A stretch of DNA of 64,000 bases from Tetrahymena elliotti 4EA. Taxonomy: Eukaryota > Ciliophora > Oligohymenophorea > Hymenostomatida > Tetrahymenidae. This document shows, in pieces, positions 37,969 through 50,819 of this stretch. The notes under the pieces were generated by a model, which saw only the letters and a list, made by a program, of their open reading frames with translations, did no database searches and had not been told where the DNA came from. The DNA lies in NCBI GenBank assembly GCA_000231825.2, contig JH720320.1, positions 933,554 to 997,553 of the forward strand, given 5' to 3'. A program made the translations under genes and the position numbers. How positions within the stretch are numbered: position 1 is the stretch's first letter; every line of letters begins with the position of its first letter.

Positions 37969-40191
37969 TCAGTTTATTGGGTTATTTTAATCATTTTTGT
38001 TAGTTTGTTAATAGAATGTCTTTTATAATTTTTATTTTTCATTCTTAGGAATTTCTAGTCTCATCATCATAATTGTATCAAAAATTTATTGTGAAATATC
38101 AGATTAAAATGCAAATTTAATAGGGAATAATACATCTTTTAACTTCGAGTTTTGTGTTTAAAGAGTATTTACAAAAACTTCAAATTAATTAATATAGCTT
38201 TGAATTGTAGATTGGGAAAAAGAAATAAGGCTAGTATTATTTAAATACTTAGATAAAATATCTTAATCATTTTAAATTCTTTGAACAAGCAATTCGAAAT
38301 TGTTGTGATTAGAAAATAAGCTTGTCACTTTTATTGTTTTATTTTTATTATTAAATGGTGAAAGTTCTTATTTGAAGCTAATAGCTATTTGATAGATCAG
38401 CTGAATAATATTTTATTCTTAGCCATATTCTTATTTGACTTCTTCATAAATTTAGTTCCAATATAAATTGATTACATTTTAAATCAGCAATTTACTAAAG
38501 CTCAAATAAACAAAGTTTTATAATTTAAGATTTTTTTTAACTAATTTAAGGTAAAAATCAATTTTTTCAATTAATATCAAAATGTTACTTTCTACCTGGT
38601 TCGAAATAGTTAAGTTCAAATTAAAATCTTATTCTGAAATACTTTATTCAAATAAATGTGGAGCAATTTAATAAGAGACCTAATCTATAATAATCTATAT
38701 AGCTTACTAGATTAGATAATCAGCAAATTATTTAAATTTTAATCTGATATCTTAGTTAAATATTTTGGTGATTCTTTCAATAAAATAATCTTCACATTTA
38801 TTGGAATAATATGATAGAGATAATTTCAATACATCTAATGAGTAGTTTTGACACTACTATAACAAATTGATTATTGTTACAATTCTTGCAATTATTAAAT
38901 TACAATCTCTTTAAATCTGTTAATCATAATTGTATTATGTTTTGGTGAAGTTATCTAAATTATTATTTTAATTTTCATAGTAAGATTAAATTTATATTTA
39001 AATTTAACTGATTTATTTGCAAATGATTTCTTTTTCTTGATCAAAAAGAGTTAATTGAAAAATTTGACTAATTTATCTTATCCACTCAATAAACTAATTT
39101 ACTTCCAGTTTACTGCATATTGTATCTATTTATTTGCTAAGAAAGTTGAAGCAGTCAACACCAAAAGTCAACTCAATTTGCAAACCTTCTTCTATGCATC
39201 TTTCTAATTATTCTATAGTTAATTTAAAATAATCTTCATCTAAAGATGTTTAAAATAAGTTAGTTGTTAATTCTCTCATATGATCCTAAAATAAGGGCAT
39301 ATATCTCATTAATTCAGATTTAATTTATGAAAATTCTAATGGCTATCCATCAACCTTAATTATCTATTATTCATAAATGCTTATCCATTCTATTAACTAT
39401 GTAACCATTTCAAATTTTTATGAAAGCTCTTTTTCGTTTTGGATATCTATCTTAATTATTTTTTAAAAATTATTTCTATATTACTACTCAAAAATATTAA
39501 ATATCTTTATCTCTTTGGGAAAACATTTAGAGACATGCTTTTGTACAGTTATCATATCATCTATGATAAACCTTGAATTATTCAAAAGGATCTAAGTATT
39601 AGTGAATTAACCAATTTTATTTTAGAATCTAGTTTTTATAGTTTGATTTATTTAATCAATCAACTTTGCAAGCAAATCATTTTCTTAGATTTCATCTTTC
39701 TATGAATAGTTTATTATAGAAACAATTTTAAAAATGGCTTAGGACTCCTCTTATGATTGTTTTATAAAATTTTATAGATCAGCAAAGCAATTCATTAGAT
39801 AATTTTCCTCAAAATTTGATATCTATTTTGCTTAAATTAAAGAAATTTATATTTTTTCATCCAATATTCTCAAGGCTTCTACCATATTAAACCTTGTGCC
39901 TGCAAGATTTATTATTTCATTTTTGTTTTCAAACTTTTAATTTTTTTTATTTTTAATCTATTCTTTGACAATTTTTTTAAGAGCTGACTAATGTTCTTTG
40001 ATTTTTTAGACTAGTTGGCTAATATTTTTGAGCAATATATCTGTATCATCAATTTATATTCCAGCTAATGTTTACTTATTTAATTCAGATTAGAGTTTTT
40101 ATACTTCTTATTAAATATTTGAGCATTAGTTTATATTATTCTTAATGTCTTATTTAGTTTAAGTTAGTTGTTTATCTTATTATATTTACAT
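37969..40191 (-). CDS. SEC6: Probable exocyst complex subunit SEC6 (EXOC3), 740 aa
   Basis: This is a single exon of 741 codons from ATG 40191 (MQIQQDKQLTQTKQDIKN) to TGA 37969. The protein is almost entirely helical and begins with a coiled coil, as expected for a CATCHR-fold tether. The C-terminal 200 residues match the SEC6 pattern: a segment around LFSNHNNFELLVQRIQNDQD, then FEVFVNTLQTQNSKLKDVLF, and a closing block FDTIMMMRLEIPKNEKQKL like the final alpha-helical bundle of SEC6. Length matches the family (about 740-800 aa). SEC6 is a core subunit of the octameric exocyst that tethers secretory vesicles to the plasma membrane and binds SNAREs. I rate SEC6 as likely, but another CATCHR tether subunit (COG, GARP, other exocyst subunit) is possible. 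It has no signal peptide and shares a 1.4 kb upstream region with the Bax-inhibitor-like gene. Confidence 0.65.
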
Positions 40192-40629
40192 TTTTTATAT
40201 TAAATTTAGTTTTACTTTATTTAAAAAATTATGTTATAAAATTAAAAAACTAAAATCTCCAAATACTTATACATTAATTTAACTTAATAATATTTATTTT
40301 CTCATTTCTAATCTATATTATAGATATCAATATTGATAAACTTTGACAAACTCTTTTTTATATTAAATAATATCAATCTATTTTATTTATTTTATCTATT
40401 CTTAACTATATTTATTCTTTCAAAATTAAGGAAATAGATATTTACTGTCTAATTAAATTTGATAAATTTAATCTTTAAATATTTTATTTTTTTATTTTTA
40501 AGCCTGACTGACTTATCTAAAATTTTACTGCTCAATATAATTTAATTAATAAATTGTACAATTATCATTTTATTTCATTTTGGTATTCAAAATGAAATTT
40601 ATAATTGAGTTATCTACATTTTTTTTTTA

Positions 40630-40950
40630 GTTTAAAAAATGTTCAAGTCAACAATTAATTTCAAATATCAAAATAAAAATCGAATAAATATTCATTAATT
40701 TAAAATATAAGTCTAAACATTACTTGATGTATTTCAGTAGATTATCAAGATATTAAAATAATAATCTTAATTTTTTTAGTTGTTTTATATTTATTCAATT
40801 AATAATATGTTAAAGCCAACGTATAAAATTTCAAATTTCAAAATAAAAATAGAAAAAGATAAATATTCATCAATTTAATATAATAATCAATATGACATAG
40901 ATGTATGTTCTGTTCAGTAGATTATCAAGGTATATGAATAATAATCATAA
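40630..40950. repeat. Diverged tandem repeat, two ~150-bp copies
   Basis: Copies at about 40630-40775 and 40795-40945 share CAAAATAAAAAT, AAATATTCAT, CAGTAGATTATCAAG and AATAATAATC in the same order, about 170 bp apart. They lie in the divergent upstream region between the SEC6-like and Bax-inhibitor-like genes. Confidence 0.7.
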
Positions 40951-41024
40951 TTTTTGATGCTTTCAATACAAAATGATAAAAGAAGTATTGATTTGAAACA
41001 AATAAACATAGTGATAGTTATTTT

Positions 41025-41630
41025 TCATTTGATTCTCATTAAGATTTGAAAATTAAAGATATTTTAAAAGATAATTAAAGAAATTAAATTAATTAATTAA
41101 TATTTTTATTAGCATGATAAGGGATAGTGGTTTTTAAGGAATAGATTCTTAGCCAAGCGCATCGTTTGCAGTCTAATCTAATAGAAATATATCAAATAGA
41201 ACTAGTTAGGCTATATAAAATAACTTTAATAACTATTAAAATTAGCCATCATTTTAGTAAGAGCCCACATTTGCGAATTACAATTAAAATAGATCTTCAT
41301 AATTTGATTAATAAGAACTTTAACGTAAGTAATAGCAAGATCAGCAAATTAACTCAAAGAAGCTTATAAATCGCCAATCTTCCTACAATTAATAATAGGA
41401 TGTTTTGTATTAGCAATTTTACAACCCAAATGAATACAATTAGTAGGGAGTTTAATAAAGAACTTTGTAAAATATCTAAAATTAGTAAGAATAGGAATAA
41501 AATGAAAAAAATTTCTACCAGTCAGGCCTTTAAAATAAAAATATGAACAATAACAACAATTAGCCATTTTAATAGAATAATAATAATGCAATAGAAGTAG
41601 GAGAATAACAATTCTAAGAAAGTTAAACAA
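41025..41630 (-). other. Unassigned minus-strand ORF, 201 codons
   Basis: A minus-strand frame is open from ATG 41630 to TGA 41025 under the ciliate code. Its middle has coding-like composition with a T-ending codon preference (KIGDLQASLSQFADLAITYV; IYFNCNSQMWALTKMMANF). A cysteine-rich part lies nearer the start (MANCCYCSYFYFKGL; NCIHLGCKIANTKHPIINC). The last 35 codons look noncoding. The ATG lies only 2 bp from the start of the plus-strand Bax-inhibitor-like gene, so both cannot have normal promoters in this form. A start at the internal MANCC is possible. An overlapping plus-strand frame (41118-41547) is also open. It may be a relic gene inside a promoter region. Confidence 0.3.
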
Positions 41631-41632
41631 AT

Positions 41633-42358
41633 ATGATCTAAAATAACAGGGGTGATGAAAATAATTATTTTAAAACTGAGGAGTTTGTATACCCTCAGAA
41701 TTCTTTGATAAAATTTTTAAGTAAATTATATACAATGCTGTTGACTCAAACACTTTTGATCATTGCAGCTGTTTGGTTTTCATACCTTTTGAAAGATGAT
41801 ATCATATAGTTTGTTGGTGAAAATATATGGATCGTATGGAGTAGCTTGGGTTTAGTAATTGCTATTACTTTAGGTTGCTTTGTATTTAGATCATCTGTAA
41901 GCATTACACCTCTCAATTACATCTTATTATTTACTTAGACTTTGTGCTTAGTCATACTTTATGTCTATATTCTAGATAAATATGATGTTAGTTTAGCCTT
42001 CTTAATTCTTTTAGCCTTAGCTGCTATTTACTTTTCACTTTTAATCTATGTTTTAACTACAAAAACTGAATTAAATTTTAGAGGATCTACTTTGTTTGTA
42101 ACTTGCAGTGCAGTAATGGTCTACTAACTGTTTTTAATATTTACAGACCTCTCTTATTTAACTTCTATATTTATTCTGATGGGTATAGTAGTATGGGGCT
42201 ATTTTCTTATTTACGAATATCAAACCAAAGTATCTGATGTAGAATTTGAAAGAAGAGATCCAGTCATCAGCACAATTACAGTATTTTTAGATGTATTTAA
42301 TTTATTGCTCAAGGTTTCTGAACTCTTAAGACAAATATTACTTAGAGAAAGATCTTGA
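41633..42358 (+). CDS. Bax inhibitor-1 / TMBIM (Lifeguard) family membrane protein, 241 aa
   Basis: This is a single exon from ATG 41633 (MIQNNRGDENNYFKTEEFVY) to TGA 42356, 242 codons. After a 30-residue polar N-terminus come six or seven hydrophobic segments, at about residues 36-53, 67-86, 95-115, 119-140, 152-171 and 176-192 (for example TQTLLIIAAVWFSYLL, FLILLALAAIYFSLLIYVL). A last semi-hydrophobic helix follows (STITVFLDVFNLLLKVSELL), matching the closing LYLDIINLF-type helix of TMBIM proteins. A conserved aspartate precedes it (ERRDPV). Family members are ER, Golgi or plasma-membrane proteins that leak calcium and modulate cell death. The exact subfamily cannot be told by eye. The start is the only in-frame ATG before the family-like region. 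Confidence 0.8.
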
Positions 42359-43323
42359 AAATAAATTAAAAAATTCATTCAATTAATTAATAGAATTTTG
42401 TTTGCAAATAATTAATATCTTTATATTATTTTTAAAATATCATTGAATTAAATTTATGATAAAAATACTTCTTTTATTGTTTATGTAAAATTATATCAAA
42501 ATTTAATTACTTTATTTATTTACTTTTAAAGAATACAATCTTTTTTAATATCTTATCTCATAGTTTTTATCAAAAAATTTATATTAAAGAAATTTTTAAA
42601 AGGCTTTAAAGATTATAAATAGATATGAACTTATAACTCAATTAATATCATTGTCAAAAGTAGAATATATGAAACCTAAAATGAATAATAATTTATACAA
42701 GTTTCTTTGAAATAATTAAGAAATCAATTTTATAAAATTAATCTTAATTTAAGAGTCCTAATTATTTTTATATTTAATATCAAATGAAATAAGTTAGTGG
42801 TATTGATTATCTACTCTGCTTTTTTAGGTAAAGAGTCTATTTTACATGAATTTACAAAACAGTTATGAGGATTTGAGAAAATATAAAAAAGAATTGATTA
42901 TATTAAGTGATGGATTTTTTGTTTATATTAATAATAAATGGATTCTTCATTTAAAAAAAACATAAAAGAATTGAAAATTCATATTGATTTTTTTGTTAAT
43001 ATTATTAACTTATTTATTCTTTTGATATTTCTAATGAATTATTTTAAATATAGATTGGTTGGTTAATGTATCTTATGGTATCTTTCAACAAATAAAGGGT
43101 TTTTTAAAGATTTCTAAATTATTAAAATAAGCTATAATGATTTAATTAATATAATAACAAAATCCTACTTTGAAATATAGACAACATATTGTCAATATCT
43201 CTCCATTCACACAAAAAAATGTTTTTTACAACAAGTAACTATTCCAAATACTTTCTTTATAGAAAGATTTATATTTTAAATAATCATAAGTTCCTCATTT
43301 TAATTCCTTTTTTTGGTTAATAG
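42359..43323. other. Intergenic / 5' region of the membrane-protein gene
   Basis: The sequence is mostly AT-rich noncoding. A 42-codon frame at 42846-42974 (MNLQNSYEDLRKYKKELIIL, then SDGFFVYINNKWILHLKK) reads like protein but is isolated; it may be a relic. The missing first coding exon of the gene at 43324 should lie in this interval. Short ATG-containing candidates exist near 43070, but none gives the required phase convincingly. Confidence 0.4.
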
Positions 43324-46300
43324 GTTAAAGAAGATTTTTGATTATTTCATTGCTAAGGCTGATAATCTTTATTTACTTAAAGAGTTATGTGCAAGGGGAT
43401 TTAATCTGTAGCCAAGTCTGTTTAGAATGTGTTAACCCTCAATAAATATCAATTTTACCAAAAGGATCTTGCATTAAGGAATGTGATTCTAACTAATTCA
43501 GTTCTCTTTTAGATCCTTGCTATTACTTCTCCTTAAATAGTCTTGTTGTTAGCAACATCAATTTAACTTCATTAAATATTAATTAATATATACAGAGACC
43601 GATACTATTTGAAAACATCCAGCAGCTAAGTATTTATAATATCACAATATTTAATGCAAGTATTTCAAAACAATACTAAAGTCCAAGTCCTTTTATTTTT
43701 GGAATCAATAACATCCATAAAGTTAGTATAAGCAATATAGAGATTAACCAAAGCTAAAATCTTCCAACTATTATAAGAGCATAGTCTATTTTTAATATAT
43801 TTTACATGCAACAGATGACTATTTTAAATTCTTCTTTTTTTGAAGTCTAAAACGCTTTTTAGATAATTAATGGAAATATAGCCTAAATTTCTCTCATAAA
43901 AGCTGAAAAAATATCTCTTAACATTCTAAAAAATGATAAAGATGTAGAAGACCAATTTTATTAAAAGATCTAATAAAGTAATCTGCTTTACAATAATTGG
44001 AAGCCACCCAAACATTTGGCTCTATTTTAATCAAATGGAGTTAAATATTTTAGTCTAGAGCAAGTGCTTTTTGATTAAAACTATAGAGTTTCTATGTTAG
44101 AATGCTATAATAATTACTTTGATAATCAATAGTAGAGCTTAATTCAAATAGGTATTTCCAATGTCACTTTAACATAGATTTAAGCATTCTAAAACTTATA
44201 AGCAAACATATTTGTAGGATATACTTAGTAGTTAAATGTAATTAGATCAAGTTTTGCTAATAACGTATGTTAAAACTGCTAAGGAACAGCAATATATTCA
44301 AATGGCACATCATCATTGTATATCACATAATCTTTATTTATGAGTAATATAGCCCAAGATGGAGGAAGTATTTTTTTGAAGAATTGTAGATGCCTATAAT
44401 CACAGCCCACTTGTAATTTAATATCTACATCTGAATTTACATAAAACAGTGCTATTGCTTCAGGTGGTGCTCTGATGTTAGACAACTCTGATATCTATTT
44501 TTAGACTAGCGAGGTTGGTAATATATTCAACTTTAATAGTGCTCTAATTGGTGGAGCAATAAGATATATAAACTACCTGCCTTATTACTTTCAAAGATAT
44601 TCTTAAAATAAACTCTTTAATATCAATTATAATGATAATAGATAAGCCTTAGTTATTTTTAATAATACAGCTTAAATATTTGGGAGAAATATTGGATCAT
44701 ACCCTAGAGATTTTAAAATAAACTATGATAATCCTTAAGAAATAACGAAAGATAGCTATGAAGAGGGTAATAAGTTGCTTTTATTCTAGAATTCTTCACT
44801 TCTAAGAAGTTTTGAAATAAAAGATATTAGGAGTGGCTAAACTCTGCCACTATAAGTTATATTCTTAGATGAAGAGAATTACCCAGTTGAACTTAGCATA
44901 GATAAAAATCTTCCAGCCTCTATAAGAGCAGAGATTGATCCTTTTTATGTGACTGTCTATAACATGAATAATATCACTTCTATTGTAAAATGAATTTATA
45001 TTTCATAATAAGTTTATATATTTATAAATATTTATTTAGGATGGTGATTACCACAAAAGATCTGATAGTATTATTAATGGACTTATTTAGTTTGATAATT
45101 TGTAGGTCTATGCACGTCCTGGAACTTCTACAGTAGTAAGTTTAATAACAAATATAATAAAGATTCCTTTAGCAGATTATTCATTTGACAACACCAAAAC
45201 ATTTGAAATGCAAATTAAGATTAATATGAGACTTTGTAAGTAAGGAGAAATATATCAATTATATAACAATTAAACAATATATTTCTGCTATCCTTGTGGA
45301 TTTGGTGAATATTCATTAGTATTCCCAAAATTAGATTACTCAGTTCAAATATGTTAGTTGTGTCCAAAAAATTCTGCAGGATGCATGGAGAATCTCATAG
45401 TACTCGAGAATGGATTTTGGAGAAAAGATGAAAATTCAGATTTAATTTATGACTGCTATAATAATAAAGGTAATTGTTAAGGTCAAATAAAAGACAAGCA
45501 ACAATTATGTAAGCAAAAAATTATTTTTAATTTATTTAATGTAGTTTGAACAATTTTTTTTCAGGTAAAAAAGGACATATAGGCCCTTTATGTGAGACAT
45601 GTGATCTTTCAGGTTAATACTGGGGTTAAAGATATGTCCAAACCAATGGGTATGAATGCTAACCTTGTAAAAATTAAGGTCCCTTAGAAATAGGAAAGAC
45701 CATCTTTTTTGTAGTTTTTATATTTTGTTATAGTTATATTGGAATGTACACAACATAAGATATGAATTACAAGATTCTGGTAGCAGACTATCTTAGAAAA
45801 TTTTAGATGCTATCTATTTCTAAATCAGCTATATAAGATGAGACTCCTTTTTATATTAAAGCATGCACAATATACATATAAATATATTGTGCAATAAATA
45901 AAATAAACATAGATCTGATATAAACTGCAATGGAAACACCATCAGTCATAGCCTTTCCAATAGAAAGTCTAAAAAATGTACTAGACTGCACAATTGCGCC
46001 TCTTCTAGAGAAACAAAACTATCCTATGTCATTTGCGAAAGTAAAAATTTCTATTGAAACCATCTTGAATTAAAAAAATATTTGTTAGAGAAAAAGAATT
46101 TTAATAATAATTTTAATTTAAAAATTTAGATGATTTATGGACCTTATTTTTCTTTCTTTTTTACTTTACTCTTTGCTGCTGTTGAGTTTTTCAAGAGCTA
46201 AATTGAGTAGAAATAGCATTTGACATTTTATTAGAGCTTAATGCATGGAGTTATCTATTACTAAATATTTTTCCTACCTTCGAATATTAAGAATTTTTTT

Positions 46301-47589
46301 TCTGGACTTTTTTGTCGTACAGTTGGTACTGATAACTATGTGCAATCTGACTTGCTGATTACTTGCTACACATTTGAATACTGGTAGAATGTGCTCCTTC
46401 TTGTTATCAATAATGGAATTTTTATCTTTTTCATATTTTTGTATACCTTCTTAGATATGAAAAGCAGTAACAGATAAGTTACTAGTATTAGATTGGCTTA
46501 TGGTTTCCTTTTTGTAGGATATAAACCAAAGTACTACTACTGGGAATTTGTTAAAATATTTTTCCGTTCTTTTATTATAGTGCTTGTATGTTCCTCTTCA
46601 TACGAAGGTTCAACATTTATTAACACTGCCATAATTATTCTTCTAGCTCTAATTGCCTTGTTTTTACTAACACAGATAATGAAACCACATGACAGAGATA
46701 AATTTAACTAATTAGAGAACAAAAGCACATTTTTCCTTATATTGATACTTATTTTCAATATATTTATAAAGAATAGTTAAAATGAGTAAATGGAATCTAT
46801 AGGAAAAATTGTAATTGCTGTCATTCATTGTTCGTTTTTTGGTTATATGATACTGATTATTATACTCACAAAAATCCAAGCAAAAAATGGAGTTGAGTAT
46901 AATGGGTTCATTGGATATCTTAAAAGAAGATTCCCTCTACTTTTTAGCAAAGTTTAATTTGACACCCTTGATAAATCAAGAGTTTCTAAAAATTGGAAAA
47001 AGCTAATTGAAATATATGCATACAAAAATTAGCAAAAGAAGGATAAGAAATTCATACAGACAAAATACTTTGGATCAAGTAATTTACAATTTTAAAATTA
47101 TTTATTCATTTTTAAAAAATCTTTATAATAGTTAATAAAAAGTATGAAAGAAGAAGAACATAACTTTTAGATTAATAATTATTAAATTTTCAAAATAGTC
47201 TAGGAAAAACTGGATTAGGAAGTTATTTACAATAAAATAATAACTCTTAGTTAAGTAGTTATAGCAGTAATGATAAATATCTAAAGAAAATGTTGTAAAA
47301 TAGAAAAGCATCCAATTATTCTGTAGAGCAATAATATGACTCAAATTGGTAAAGAATTCTTAATGAAAAATTAGCTTCCAATTTTCCAAAATAGCTGTCT
47401 TGCTAAAATACTAACAGAGAATTCTTATCAGATTAAACATCCCTTGCGTAAGAATCTCCTAAATCATATATTAATTCATTTTAAAAAGCTCAGAATTAAC
47501 AAAGAAGGTACTCTTTATCATATATGTGGCAGATGTCAATGAGTCTTAATCAAAAGTAAGAATTAGAAACATAAAGTAGATAAGATTGA
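43324..47589 (+). CDS. Large multi-pass membrane protein with Cys-rich ectodomain, start unresolved
   Basis: Five exons read continuously from an acceptor at 43323 to TGA 47587, with introns 44985-45039, 45509-45564, 46041-46129 and 47079-47131. Phases match at every junction, giving about 1,337 residues plus an unidentified first exon. A signal-peptide-like segment (FLIISLLRLIIFIYL) is followed by a cysteine cluster (CSQVCLECVNP). About 500 residues of N/I/S-rich repeats follow, like a parallel beta-helix (SLFMSNIAQDGGSIFLKNC; NSAIASGGALMLDNSDIYF). A growth-factor-receptor-like module comes next (YPCGFGEYSL, CQLCPKNSAGCMENL, ENGFWRKDENSD, GHIGPLCETCDLSGQYWGQ). Several membrane segments follow: TIFFVVFIFCYSYIGM, FSFFFTLLFAAVEFF, VLLLVINNGIFIFFIFLY and FFRSFIIVLV. 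The tail is 160 residues, rich in N, Q and S. The C-terminal half is paralogous to 56836-64000 (shared YYWEFVK and MKPH blocks). A surface receptor or adhesin role is inferred from layout. Confidence 0.75.
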
Positions 47590-48205
47590 AAAAATTTAGA
47601 AAAAATTAGAGAATTCAAGTAGTTGTTTAATTAAGAATAAAATAATTAATTAGATATTTATATAATACCTCACTGTCACTAAAAATATAATTTACTAAAA
47701 TTACTCTTATATTAGATTATATTAATATATAAAAATCAAAAACTAATTTGATTCAAACTTTCAAAAAGTTAATTCAAAATAAATTATTATGTTTGTAATT
47801 TCTTAACAAATAATCTTCCTTTTAAAAATTAAATTAAGGTCTCTCTATATAATTTGTATTAATTTATCTATTTGCATCAAATCATAAGATTAATTTTTAA
47901 GTTTATCATTTAAATTTAAAAAAAAATAAAATAAACAATTTTATCATCAAAATTATTTTATTAAATGCAGAGATATCATTTCTTAGCAAAAAAATTTTTT
48001 AATTTGATTTACTTTTAGAAAAGATTTTTACAAAATAATTTGATCATTATTATTTGTTGTTTGGAAAATTCTAAAGAAATAAATCAATTAAAAATTTAAA
48101 TCTCTACATAAAAAAAATATTTTATATTTGATTAAGATAAATGTTGAATATCTTTTAATAGTTTACTTTTTAATTTAATTAATAATTTATATTTTGTGAA
48201 AATTT
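47590..48205. other. Intergenic between convergent genes
   Basis: This is AT-rich sequence between the 3' ends of the membrane-protein gene (plus) and the asparaginase-ankyrin gene (minus). It holds only presumed 3' UTRs; I see nothing else. Confidence 0.55.
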
Positions 48206-50819
48206 TCAGTAAACAATACTTTGTAGTTAACTTACTACATCTAAGTGTTAAAATTCAATAGCGTCATCTAAGGGAGTTCTATCCCAAATATCTCTTTAGG
48301 AAAAATCAAATCTAGCTGTATATTTTAAGAATTTAATTATTTCTAACTACCCTTCAGATGCAGATATATGGCCTATATTTCTCTAATCTATGTTAATATA
48401 ATCATTAAAATTCTTTAGTCCTGAATGAAATAAAAGCTTAATAGTATCTAGATCATTATTTTTTGCTGATTCAAGTAATAAATTTGTGATTTCATCCTTA
48501 TCAGCAATTATTTAACCACCATTTTGGATAAGCATGTAAACAATTTTTTTATTTTTTTAAAGAATAGCTTCATATAAAGGTGATCTTCCAAAATAGTCAA
48601 CAAAGTTAACATCAACTTATTCATCAATCAAAAATTTGCAGACCTATTCTCTGTTTTCTCTAACAGCAACATGTAAAGCTGTCCTATTAAATTGAAAAAT
48701 AATATTTCTTTTTAGAAAAACCTATTTGGAAAAGAAATTTACCTTCTATCATAATCACAAAATTTAAAGTTTGTTTTTTGCACCTTCATTTCTTCTAAGT
48801 AGTGCATAAAACCAAATTAAGCCATATAGCAAGCCACATTTGGAACAATATAACTTTTAATTAAATCTACTTAAGATTATCTGTAATTTACTCTATTGTT
48901 AAACTTTTCAGTAATTGCTTCAATAAGATTTTCTTATCTAACTTCAAATTTTTAATCATTAGAGTGAGGTGTAAGTTCTCCTCTTATGTTTTAGTTCATC
49001 ATAAACATGATTTCTTTGTAGCTAACACCTTTTATTTCGCAAGAAAATCAATAAATAAAGTTATAATTTAATTATAAATAAATACCTTTTGTAATTAGAT
49101 AGCTTAATTTAGCAATTGTAGCTTCAGTAGTCATATTTCCAGCATATATAATATTTAAGAGGGTTTATTATTCTGCATTAAATTAACTAGTATAAGATTT
49201 AATACACTAAGAGACTGCAACAATATATACTTCATTTTAAGCTGCTTCTTAGCAAATTTTGGTAAAATTTTCATCATAAAATGGGAGATTTGCTGGACCA
49301 TACCCCTCTATAATAACTCCTTTCAAGTTTGGTGTTTTCAATAAATGTGCAAGAGAAATTTCAGAAAAGCAAGGATTATATCTCATAATTTCTATTTTAT
49401 GATCTGTGAATTTTTTGTTAATCTATATAAATTTTATCAAAATAATTATTTTAAACAAAACTTAATTGAAAAATCAAATAAAAAACTTCAAGAAGTTCTT
49501 TATCAAAAATTTCTCTTATAAATTAAAAAACTTAATAAAAAAGAATTTATCATGTTTATTTAATTTTTATAATATCATTAAAGCATTTTTTGAATCTTTT
49601 TAAAATTAATTTAACTAGAAATAGAATGAAAATTTACCTTTAGAGGCTAAAATTCATCATTTCTAAGGATGTTGCTCCAACTAACTTCTATGTGGACTTT
49701 GAAATCTGCTAAATTAGGGAAATTTGGTGAAATGAAACAATCTAATCCTTAAGCATCGACTTTAGTACATCTATTAGCTCTTAAAAGTTTATTATGGAAA
49801 AATATACAGACTTCAGGGATATTGAAATGACCTGCTATAGTTAATGCTCCTAACAAATTATTAAAAGAATCATTTCTCATAATAGATAAAGGTACCATAC
49901 TACCAGTGAATATAATTGGTTTTGATAAGTTTTCAATCATGAAACTTACAAAGCTTGCAGTGTAAGCCATGCTATCAGTACCATGTATAACAACAAAAGA
50001 ATCAAAAATGTGATAGTTTTAATCTATAATTTCTAGTAACTCCTCCACACAATTTCTATCAAAAAAAGTTGAATTGATTTTAAGATTTTCCATTTCAACT
50101 ACTTTGTAGTAGATTCTTTTCTTATACTCACTAATAGGAGTAACAAGGAATCCATCAGTTGCATGCTAATATGTAAAGTTTAAATCACAGAAATAAGAAA
50201 TCTTTTGCATTTTATTCAAAAGCTAGTTTTTGGTTAAAATTAAAGGGGTGTATGAGCCTTAAGAATAATCATATTCAGCTCCAAAAAATCCTCCTGCATA
50301 AATAATAAGAACTTTCTTGTCTTCTTCTTAAGAATTAGTCTCTGATTTCTAATTAACTTCATCTTAGTTTAATAATGTAAATAATTCTTCATCATTTTCA
50401 ATAAAATCACTACTTTTTTTCTTTTTATTTTTTGGAGGAGTACTTTTTTCTGAAGGTTAAGTACTTTTTTAGGAATTTATAATCTGGTTTTAATTTATAT
50501 TAGCATTAGCAATCTATGGATTTTACAAAGTTTGTTTATTCAAATTATTAAGGATACGAGTCCCTTCATTACTAAACGGTGATTTTATTGGAGAGGCTTC
50601 AAGATTTCTCATTTATTCTAAATTTATCTAAACATTATTGTTCTAAGCAAATAAATTATGGTTATTGCCCTTTAATTTAGTGCTAGCTCCATTCAAATTG
50701 CTAAATAAATTATCTTTTTTTTCATTTTGAATTGGAATTTCTAATTCTATGACGCTCTCAATTTTTTTGTCTAGCAAACTACGATTATTTGGACTTTTAT
50801 AACCAATTTCTTTATCCAT
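48206..50819 (-). CDS. Type I asparaginase-like domain with C-terminal ankyrin repeats, 760 aa
   Basis: Four exons read from ATG 50819 (MDKEIGYKSPNNRSLLDKK) to TGA 48206, with introns 49423-49637, 49029-49085 and 48684-48742. Removal leaves exactly 761 codons. Residues 1-165 are low-complexity with basic and acidic patches. Residues about 168-570 form an L-asparaginase I-like domain. The second active-site motif is intact (HGTDSMAYTASF, residues 279-290), followed by KPIIFTGSMVPLSIMRND. Ankyrin repeats follow (RTALHVAVRENREQVCKFL; FGRSPLYEAILQKNKKIVYM; WDRTPLDDAIEF). The same fusion occurs in animal ASPG/60-kDa lysophospholipase. The first motif, normally TGGT with the nucleophilic threonine, reads YAGGFFGA at residues 174-181, so hydrolysis is probably lost or altered. 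No targeting signal is visible. Assignment of both domains is firm; activity is doubtful. Confidence 0.88.

Noticed and set aside
41118..41547. A 140-codon plus-strand frame just upstream of the Bax-inhibitor-like gene.
   Set aside because: It has no ATG near its start, overlaps a better-looking minus-strand frame and does not join the downstream gene in phase.
42846..42974. A 42-codon frame (MNLQNSYEDLRKYKK).
   Set aside because: It is too short and isolated to call a gene and could not be spliced in phase to the membrane-protein gene on its right. It is mentioned only as a possible relic.
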